Source: a virus
Reading direction: 5' to 3' (one strand)
IMG/VR virus record: IMGVR_UViG_3300025873_000001
Span: 1 to 37,087 of that record
DNA: 37,087 bases
Shown: piece after piece, positions 31,723-37,087 of the stretch
How positions within the stretch are numbered: the stretch's first letter is position 1
Layout: each line of letters opens with the position of its first letter
The notes under the pieces: generated by a model
Database searches by the model: none
What the model was told of the DNA's origin: nothing
The model's input: the letters and a program-made list of their open reading frames with translations, nothing else
Made by a program: the position numbers and the translations under genes

Positions 31723-32305
31723 CCAAGATCAGAACAAATTCAAAGAGCTGATCACTGTTATGTCTGAGACTTACGGTGAAGAGTTTACCCCGGCAAAGCT
31801 CAAACTTTGGTGGAACCTTTTTAAGCCTTACCCAATTGAAACTTTTGAGCAGGCGCTTTATGCACATATCGCTTGCCCTGACGCTGGCATGTTTTCACCT
31901 AAACCAGCCAACTTAATGAAATTCATTAACGGCACCAGCAAAGATCAGCAACAGCTTGTTGAGGACCGAGCAGAAATAGCCTGGGCTTGCATTGAGAGAG
32001 AGATTAGCCGCATTGGCAGCTATGGCACTCTTGAACTAGAAGATAAGCAAGCTATTGCGGCCGTTAAAGCTATCGGTGGCTGGCGAGCGCTTTGTATGTG
32101 TACCTATGACCAACTTGTTTGGAAGAAGAAAGAGTTTGTTAGCTCTTACGACTGCTACGAGCGCACACCTTTGGAAGCTTTGCCAAGTAAGTTACCTGGT
32201 TTAATTGAGCTGTCAGAACATAAGGCAGAATCTCAGCAAGGCGTTAAGTCTTTGATGGATGGTTTGAACGAATACCGAAACAGAAAAGGAATTGAGCAGA
32301 AATGA
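31715..32305 (+). CDS. Probable replication protein in the helicase-loader position, 196 aa
   Basis: The protein starts KFKELITVMSETYGEEFTPA, then LKLWWNLFKPYPIETFEQAL and HIACPDAGMFSPKPANLMKF, which is the pattern of a phage family found after replisome organizers (DUF6475-like). The middle has WACIEREISRIGSYG and AAVKAIGGWRALC. Lambda P (233 aa) occupies the same position, and a helicase-loader role is inferred from this. No Walker motif is visible, so if it loads helicase it would do so without ATPase activity, as lambda P does. AAGGAG precedes ATG 31715; the end overlaps the next start (ATGA). Confidence 0.7.
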   Translation: MNSQDQNKFKELITVMSETYGEEFTPAKLKLWWNLFKPYPIETFEQALYAHIACPDAGMFSPKPANLMKFINGTSKDQQQLVEDRAEIAWACIEREISRIGSYGTLELEDKQAIAAVKAIGGWRALCMCTYDQLVWKKKEFVSSYDCYERTPLEALPSKLPGLIELSEHKAESQQGVKSLMDGLNEYRNRKGIEQK

Positions 32306-32664
32306 GTTATTCAAAAGGTTTTAAGAAAGGATACCAGCAAGGCTTTAACGCCGCTTTCAAAATGGTGCTTGGCAAGGTTGGTTATTCAGTTGAGTTCGCC
32401 GGACTTATCCGCAAGAAGCAGCTGAAGATCATCACTGAAGAGTTAGCGCAGCAAAGGCAAGATCTCAAGATGCCAGAGCCAACTTGTACTTATTGCGCAC
32501 CTTGGCAGGGTGAATGTGGCTCTACCAAGATCCTTGATAACGGACAGTGTGAGAAGCACCAAGAAAAATGCAGTTGTGGAAAAGTCGCAACTCATGGATG
32601 TAGTCACGCCGGGCAATTTGTTTGCGGCCGTCCTCTTTGTGATGATTGTCGCTGTAACCACTAA
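32302..32664 (+). CDS. Cysteine-rich zinc-binding protein, 120 aa
   Basis: The C-terminal half holds a dense Cys/His series: CTYC, ECG, CEKH, CSCG, HGCSH, VCGRPLCDDCRCNH at the end. This fits one or two zinc-ribbon or knuckle units and resembles small phage zinc proteins with the ending FVCGxPLCxxCRxxH. Residues 1-25 begin MSYSKGFKKGYQQGFNAAF and form a basic helix. It probably binds nucleic acid or a partner protein of replication. The start overlaps the previous gene's stop as ATGA. Function otherwise unknown. Confidence 0.8.
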   Translation: MSYSKGFKKGYQQGFNAAFKMVLGKVGYSVEFAGLIRKKQLKIITEELAQQRQDLKMPEPTCTYCAPWQGECGSTKILDNGQCEKHQEKCSCGKVATHGCSHAGQFVCGRPLCDDCRCNH

Positions 32665-32673
32665 GGAATAAAA

Positions 32674-33210
32674 ATGGCTAATGATTTATGGCGCACACCG
32701 CCAGAAGTGTTTAACACTCTAAATCGTGAGTTTGGTTTTGTCGCTGATATGGCAAGCTCGCACGAAAACGCGCTTTGTGATCTTCACTTTACTGAAGAAG
32801 ATGATTCTCTTTCCCTTGATTGGGCCAAGGAGATAGATAAGCGATACGTCTTCATAGGTCATAACTATGTTTGGTTGAATTGCCCGTATAGCAATCCTAT
32901 GCCTTGGGTAAAGAAAGCGCTTGAGGCTCAAGCTGGTGGCCTTGGTGTTGTCATGCTGCTTAACGATGACACTAGCGTTGGTTGGTTTGCTGAAGCTTTG
33001 AAAGGTGTTAGCGAGATCCGCCACATAGTTGCCGATGCTACGCCGGAAGGTAAGCGCGAGTATTCAACCGGGCGAATCGCTTTCTTAGATGGTGAAGGTA
33101 AGCCGATACCAGGCAATAATAAGCCTCAGTTTGTGCTTGTGTTTAATCCATTCAAGATAGGCGCACAGGTAACGAGCTATGTTAAGAAGTCCGAATTATA
33201 CGGCGCATAA
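32674..33210 (+). CDS. Phage DNA N6-adenine methyltransferase (Dam family, PF05869-like), 178 aa
   Basis: Motifs of the small phage Dam family are visible: WRTPPEVFNTLNREFGF (6-22), AMASS-type helix with HENALC (30-35), FTEEDDSLS (39-47) and the catalytic box N69-C70-P71-Y72, which is normally NPPY or DPPY. The C-terminal part (VVMLLNDDTSVGWFAEAL, then GRIAFLDGEGKP) is also characteristic. It should transfer a methyl group from S-adenosylmethionine to adenine N6 in phage DNA, protecting it from host restriction. AAGGAA precedes ATG 32674. The change of Pro to Cys in the box is unusual. The preceding and following genes are in the same operon. Confidence 0.87.
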   Translation: MANDLWRTPPEVFNTLNREFGFVADMASSHENALCDLHFTEEDDSLSLDWAKEIDKRYVFIGHNYVWLNCPYSNPMPWVKKALEAQAGGLGVVMLLNDDTSVGWFAEALKGVSEIRHIVADATPEGKREYSTGRIAFLDGEGKPIPGNNKPQFVLVFNPFKIGAQVTSYVKKSELYGA

Positions 33211-33238
33211 AAAAAGCCCTAACCAATACGGCTAGGGC
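33209..33238 (-). terminator. Terminator-like hairpin for leftward transcripts, in the leader of a + strand gene
   Basis: GCCCTA (33216-33221) pairs with TAGGGC (33233-33238); on the - strand it is followed by TTTTTTT. It would stop leftward transcripts that pass the tailspike and 60-aa genes and run into the rightward operon. For + transcripts it is an A-tract and hairpin 28 nt before the next ATG. Confidence 0.6.
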
Positions 33239-33266
33239 AGTTCAAAGTAGAAAAGGAAGTAATAAC

Positions 33267-33506
33267 ATGCAATACACAAAAACGGTGACACTGGATATTA
33301 ACGGCTCAGAAGTAGAAGCTGAACTTACGTTTAATCATACACCATTTTCACCAGGTTTCTATAGTGGGCCGCCAGAAGATTGCTATCCATGCGAGCCGGA
33401 AGAGTACGAGCTCATTAAGTTAGTGGCTGAAGATAATGATTGCTCTTGGATGCTTGAGTATATCGGTGAAAGCCTAATTGAACAGCTAGGTGATGATAAT
33501 GGCTAA
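33267..33506 (+). CDS. Hypothetical 79-aa acidic protein
   Basis: The protein begins with a beta-strand-rich part (YTKTVTLDINGSEVEAELTF) and continues with Pro/Gly/Cys residues (GFYSGPPEDCYPCEPEEYEL) and an acidic end. A CxxC unit (CYPC) is present. Similar short proteins occur in replication or Nin regions of phages; no function is known to me. AAGGAAG precedes ATG 33267. It overlaps the DUF1367 gene by 8 nt, so it is part of the rightward operon. Confidence 0.75.
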   Translation: MQYTKTVTLDINGSEVEAELTFNHTPFSPGFYSGPPEDCYPCEPEEYELIKLVAEDNDCSWMLEYIGESLIEQLGDDNG

Positions 33507-34095
33507 AGAATTTGTTTTGATTAAGGTCAATAACGGCTTTGCCTACGCTACCGATTCAGATCGTGAAGCGGCGGCAGGCTGGAAGATAGGCCAGGCGATC
33601 AAGATTAACGCCACTCAACAAAGCGCCCGATCGCTTGCTTATCATCAAAGGTACTGGGCCGGGCTTATCGCTTTGACGTTTGAATACTGGGAGCCTGACC
33701 ATGGAATGATCACCGAAGCAGAAAGAAAGCTGATCGCTAGGTTTTGCAAAGTTCTGGATGATAACGGCGGCGGCGGTGAAGTGGCGCATTGGGGCGATCA
33801 GTTCCTTGCAACACTAAGCCAGAACCGAGCGCAAAAGATCCAGGCACCTAACAAGACCAAGGAGGCGCTTCACGACTGGATTAAAGAGCAGGCTGGTTAT
33901 TTCGATGTGGAGATCACGCCTACTGGCCCAAGGCGCAAACTTAAATCAATCAACTTCAATGCTATGTCAGAGGAGCAATTCAGAGACTATTACAAAGCCG
34001 CTTTTAATGTGTGCTGGCGTTACGTCCTGGCTAAACCTTTTAACGATGAAGTGACGGCTCACAATGCAATATCACAATTACTAAGCGTAGGGTAA
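33499..34095 (+). CDS. DUF1367 family phage protein, 198 aa
   Basis: It matches the DUF1367 family of prophage proteins: an N-terminal beta part, then YHQRYWAGLIALTFEYWEPD, ITEAERKL, a middle helix, WIKEQAGYFDVEITPTG and the C-terminal FNAMSEEQFRDYYKAAFNVCW. Members are about 200 residues long and lie near Nin-like or replication genes; the activity is unknown. I chose ATG 33499, eight bases after TAGG, over the ATG at 33490. It overlaps the previous gene by 8 nt and precedes NinG by two bases. Confidence 0.85.
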   Translation: MAKEFVLIKVNNGFAYATDSDREAAAGWKIGQAIKINATQQSARSLAYHQRYWAGLIALTFEYWEPDHGMITEAERKLIARFCKVLDDNGGGGEVAHWGDQFLATLSQNRAQKIQAPNKTKEALHDWIKEQAGYFDVEITPTGPRRKLKSINFNAMSEEQFRDYYKAAFNVCWRYVLAKPFNDEVTAHNAISQLLSVG

Positions 34096-34097
34096 CT

Positions 34098-34760
34098 ATG
34101 GCAAACTCAAAACGGAAGTGTACGCACTGCAAAGATCGCTATCCAACTGAGCAAGGAATTAAAACCCCGGCAGGCTGGTTTTGCTGTATCGACCATGCAA
34201 TAGCTCATTCACGAAAGCTTCAGGAACGCGCCAGAACAAAGAAAGTAAACAAAGCCAAGCAAGCACAAGCGAAAGAGGATAAAGCCTCACGAGCAGCCAG
34301 CAAGGACGCAAAAAGGCGTGATCTGAAGTGGCAACACGGTTTAACTCAAAAGGCATTCAACAAAATGCGCGTTCTTGAGGAAAAGCTATGGTTCCAGGAA
34401 AGAGGTTTAGAACCCGAATGTATTAGCTGTGGTCGTCCTATTGGTGGTGATCAATGGTGTTGTGGTCACTTCAAGACTCGCGGCGCTCAGTCTGGTTTAC
34501 GCTATGACAGAAAGAACACCTTCCTTCAACATAACCACCGATGCAATATGAACTTATCCGGTGACATATCCGGCACCAAAACAACCAGGGGATATAAGCA
34601 AGGTTTGATTGATAGATTTGGCGAAGAGGAAGGACAGGCAATAATAGATTACTGTGAGACTCATTCCGATCCGGTTAAGTGGACCTGGGAAGAGCTAGAA
34701 AAAATGCGCTCATCTTTCAATAAGCGCATTAGAGAGTTGGAGTTGATTGTTAGTCAATAA
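34098..34760 (+). CDS. ninG: NinG/Rap recombination endonuclease, 220 aa
   Basis: An N-terminal zinc knuckle (CTHC and WFCCIDHAIAHS) is followed by a Lys/Ala-rich helix (about 45-75). The central nuclease part contains CISCGRPIGGDQWCCGHFKT and a downstream RYDRKNTFLQHNHRCNMNLS with the His/Asn/Cys pattern of the HNH-like NinG family. The C-terminal part is HSDPVKWTWEELEKM. Lambda NinG (Rap, 204 aa) helps homologous recombination by cutting D-loops or branched DNA. It would cooperate with the ERF and YqaJ-type proteins although it is transcribed in the opposite operon. It is the last gene of the rightward unit and its end overlaps the convergent 60-aa gene by 11 nt. Confidence 0.92.
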   Translation: MANSKRKCTHCKDRYPTEQGIKTPAGWFCCIDHAIAHSRKLQERARTKKVNKAKQAQAKEDKASRAASKDAKRRDLKWQHGLTQKAFNKMRVLEEKLWFQERGLEPECISCGRPIGGDQWCCGHFKTRGAQSGLRYDRKNTFLQHNHRCNMNLSGDISGTKTTRGYKQGLIDRFGEEEGQAIIDYCETHSDPVKWTWEELEKMRSSFNKRIRELELIVSQ

Positions 34761-34932
34761 TCCTCACGTAACTTGGAATCTTACCGCTGTATTGGCAGTT
34801 TTGAAAAATCCAAACCCCACAAGGCTCAACCTTGTAGCTGTCATACGTCACCCCACTTTCAGACATAACCTGAAACGGGTGGCGTTCATCTAAGTTAGCC
34901 AGCTTTTCTTTGTTGATTATTTTTAAGTCCAT
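34750..34932 (-). CDS. Hypothetical 60-aa protein coupled to the tailspike
   Basis: The family is unknown. The ATG at 34932 shares a base with the tailspike TAA (TAATG), with GGTG upstream, so it is translated with the tailspike. The protein is soluble, begins MDLKIINKEKLANLDERHPF and has two Cys and several aromatic residues at the end (CGVWIFQNCQYSGK). It overlaps NinG, on the other strand, by 11 nt. A small tail-associated or tailspike-folding helper is possible; nothing in the sequence proves this. Confidence 0.65.
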   Translation of the reverse strand: MDLKIINKEKLANLDERHPFQVMSESGVTYDSYKVEPCGVWIFQNCQYSGKIPSYVRIID

Positions 34933-37087
34933 TACACACCCGCCTGTTCAAGAGTTAATTGATAAAGCTTACCGTCAGATCGCTTCTGGAACTTAGCGCG
35001 ATCGCCGGGATTGGTTAAGTTGATTGTAGTTGCCGCATTAATAGCAGGGTCACGAACAATATCTGTACCAGCGGTATGATCTTCTGAGCGTAAACCTATC
35101 TGAGCTGGCGTGGTAGCGTCAGTAGCGTTTACAAATTCAATGATTGTACCGTCTGGGATCTGAGAAGTGTCAAACGCAGGAGTACCAGCAATAAATCTAT
35201 TGCTTCCGTCATTGTTTGTATCACAAAGCATAGTGATACTGTGGATCTGCTTGTTATCACGGTCTACAGCTTCATAGTTGGTTGATCCAGAAGTGTAGGC
35301 GATTCTTTGCGGTTTAATGTCAACACCACCAGTAGCGTGAGCGTATAAACGCCCTGATATTTTAGTGTTAATTAGGGTGACTTCTTTTAAGAAAACATCA
35401 CCGATATTGGCGGCTATATCGCTACCAAACCAATCACAATCCTCAATTGTCACCCGTCCAACATTTGCAGGGGTAGCAATATTTAAAATTTTACCGTCAT
35501 TGATAACCCCAGATCCAATATCAGAATTTCTAATATTAAGTCTTTGACAAGATCGAACGTCTATAAATATAACGTCAGGATCGTTATGAATGCCACACAA
35601 CAAACCATCAATATCCAGTATGCCGCTTGCCCCATTGTCAACAAGAACGCCGATACCGACTCCACTTGTTGAGTCTGCATTTTCAAAACCAAAGTTCTTC
35701 AATGAGAAACCACGATAAGAAGCGCCTGTGAATCGTGCGGCAATCTCACAACCATCAGCACCACAACCAACCATCTCCGTATAAGTCCAGCCTGTAGCTT
35801 GGAAGTCGTGACCAATTCGGCAAATGTATGACAGGTTAGAGCTAAACAATGATGATGTACCACCACTCGTAACGTCACCATCATACCGATGCCCAACATC
35901 ACAACGAATCGCTACGTTTTTAGAGATTTCCAAGTTCCAAGAGTTACGATATCGAAAGCCTAGGAGCATGTTTTCTGCCACGTTATCAGTCATTCGGAAG
36001 TTAAACGCTGACTGAGTAAATAAGCCGTAGTTAGTATTTACAGAGCTAAAGCCAATACCCAACTGATCGCCAGAAGGACCAAGAACCTTAATACCTTTAA
36101 CGTGCATCCCACGGTTGCGCTGAGAGGTGTTATTTGTTCCTTCACCAATCTCAATAACTGGCGCTCCGGTGGTGTCATCGTCTTCAGTAAGAAGACCGTC
36201 AGTCAAAATTGTCGCCGAAGTTCTAAAATTATCAAAAGTTTGCGGCTGAGCTGGACCGCTTAAAGTGCATCCAGGCAAAACCGTTATCTTCTCAAGATTA
36301 CACTCTGTAACCGATGACGGGATAACAACGTCACCAGCTCGTTCACCGCTAACATATTGCATTGCTTTGTTAACAAATTTTGCAGAATCAATATCGCTAG
36401 AGTCTTTATCAAGCGGAAATCCAAATCCATTGGCACTAACTTGAAAATCAATAGATGAAAACTCGTCTTGCTGACCTCGCTTATTTCTAACTGACTTTGT
36501 TGTAAACTCAAACACGGTACCAACATCTGAAACTGTAACGTCATACCCGTAGTATTCATTTTCTGTAACTTCAGTGATAATTCTTGCTGAAGATGAAAAA
36601 TCACCGGAAGGCTCCCACAAAAACAGGTCATTACCTTCCCATTGAATACAGGTTATTCCCGATGGTATTTGATCGCCTATCTCATAATCACTGCCATCTT
36701 TAGGCCACTTGGTAGCTGCGATAGCTCGTTCTTCAGCTTCAGTTACGATTCGTGGTGTATTTGTTGCGTTACTTGTGATTATTGACAAACACACATTTAT
36801 CAAGCCAGTTGTAACAACAGCATCAGCAACAGTAACGGTAGTCTCAGAGCCAGCGTAAACAGCATTAACTATTTCTGAATACTCATACTCGGAAGTGTTG
36901 TCATCAAGTCTCACCATGCGGCCAGGTTCATACTGATCAACAAAGTTACCAGCTACTTTAAATGAAGTGGTTGATACGTAACTTGCTGGCTTGCAGTCTG
37001 TCCAAGTCTCCGCTTGCGCTGAAGTTACTGGGTCAGAGGTCCATATTTCATTGTCCTTACAGTCCTTCAGGACCATCTTATAAGAGC
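34932..37087 (-). CDS. Tailspike protein, main part (gene continues to 323 across the ends; 783 aa in all)
   Basis: This holds residues about 66-783; the first part is at 1-323. After the attachment domain (to about residue 85) come beta-rich connector residues, then a long central region with the repetitive Asn/Gly/Ile pattern of a right-handed beta-helix (for example RYRNSWNLEISKNVAIRCDV, SLKNFGFENADST, LNIRNSDIGSGVIND, VTIEDCDWFGSD). The C-terminal about 130 residues (ISGRLYAHATGG onward, ending in a short beta part with GKLYQLTLEQAGV) are a trimer-forming or receptor-proximal domain. Such spikes bind and often cleave surface polysaccharide; the catalytic residues cannot be named here. It is the last large gene of the late operon. 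Compared with P22 gp9 (667 aa) it is longer. Confidence 0.9.
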   Translation of the reverse strand, partial: SYKMVLKDCKDNEIWTSDPVTSAQAETWTDCKPASYVSTTSFKVAGNFVDQYEPGRMVRLDDNTSEYEYSEIVNAVYAGSETTVTVADAVVTTGLINVCLSIITSNATNTPRIVTEAEERAIAATKWPKDGSDYEIGDQIPSGITCIQWEGNDLFLWEPSGDFSSSARIITEVTENEYYGYDVTVSDVGTVFEFTTKSVRNKRGQQDEFSSIDFQVSANGFGFPLDKDSSDIDSAKFVNKAMQYVSGERAGDVVIPSSVTECNLEKITVLPGCTLSGPAQPQTFDNFRTSATILTDGLLTEDDDTTGAPVIEIGEGTNNTSQRNRGMHVKGIKVLGPSGDQLGIGFSSVNTNYGLFTQSAFNFRMTDNVAENMLLGFRYRNSWNLEISKNVAIRCDVGHRYDGDVTSGGTSSLFSSNLSYICRIGHDFQATGWTYTEMVGCGADGCEIAARFTGASYRGFSLKNFGFENADSTSGVGIGVLVDNGASGILDIDGLLCGIHNDPDVIFIDVRSCQRLNIRNSDIGSGVINDGKILNIATPANVGRVTIEDCDWFGSDIAANIGDVFLKEVTLINTKISGRLYAHATGGVDIKPQRIAYTSGSTNYEAVDRDNKQIHSITMLCDTNNDGSNRFIAGTPAFDTSQIPDGTIIEFVNATDATTPAQIGLRSEDHTAGTDIVRDPAINAATTINLTNPGDRAKFQKRSDGKLYQLTLEQAGV
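36961..37087. repeat. 127-bp end overlap, copy 2
   Basis: Identical to bases 1-127. When one copy is removed and the ends are joined, the tailspike reading frame is continuous from the ATG at 323 through the join to the stop at 34932. Confidence 0.95.

Noticed and set aside
34932-37076. A 714-aa tailspike starting at ATG 37076
   Set aside because: This start has no ribosome binding site and would remove the attachment domain; joining the ends adds 69 residues and a start behind AGGAG at 323.
1-37087. tRNA genes, CRISPR arrays, insertion sequences, integrase or attachment sites
   Set aside because: Looked for by eye on both strands; no cloverleaf, regular spaced repeat array, transposase or tyrosine or serine recombinase motif was found.

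Overview
This window is a complete circular genome of a tailed bacteriophage with P22-like (podovirus) architecture. Bases 1-127 are identical to 36961-37087, and the tailspike gene reads without a break across that join, so the unit genome is 36,960 bp with an arbitrary cut inside the tailspike gene. Host clues are indirect: a Gram-negative style lysis set, a P22-like head and tail module, a tailspike instead of fibres, and E. coli-type ribosome binding sites. These suggest a gammaproteobacterium with moderate, slightly AT-rich DNA. I cannot name the genus. No integrase, CI/Cro-type repressor or excisionase is visible, so a virulent lifestyle is the simplest reading, although a lambdoid recombination and Nin-like set is present.

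Two divergent transcription units start from about 30.34-30.48 kb, where overlapping face-to-face promoters and an operator-like palindrome sit. Rightward (+) runs a short replication block: a 51-aa Arc-sized ribbon-helix-helix protein, a replisome organizer with iteron-like repeats inside its gene (candidate origin), a probable helicase-loader-position protein, a Cys-rich zinc protein, a Dam-type N6-adenine methyltransferase, DUF1367, and a NinG endonuclease. Leftward (-) comes first a recombination block (ERF annealing protein, YqaJ-type exonuclease, HNH, DUF2303, SSB), then a Tad2/DUF2829 candidate anti-Thoeris gene, then lysis (Amidase_3 endolysin and two different holins). After that come packaging (TerS, TerL, portal) and the head and tail genes in P22 order: scaffold, coat, gp4-like, gp10-like, needle, gp14-position cupin protein, gp7-like, gp20-position protein, a 2,706-aa giant in the gp16 position, tailspike, and a 60-aa gene convergent with NinG.

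The most unusual items are: the giant ejection-position protein carrying ParB-like, N6-methyltransferase and zincin metallopeptidase signatures; the tail needle with eight consecutive asparagines in the d position of its coiled coil; a series of hairpins sitting 18-33 nt upstream of start codons across the genome; the CTGATTCC repeats inside the replication gene; two HNH genes whose last codons are the ribosome binding site of the next gene; and several overlapping micro-genes (44, 46 and 51 aa). The genome is almost fully coding: no gene-free stretch exceeds 150 bases. I see no tRNA, CRISPR array or insertion sequence.
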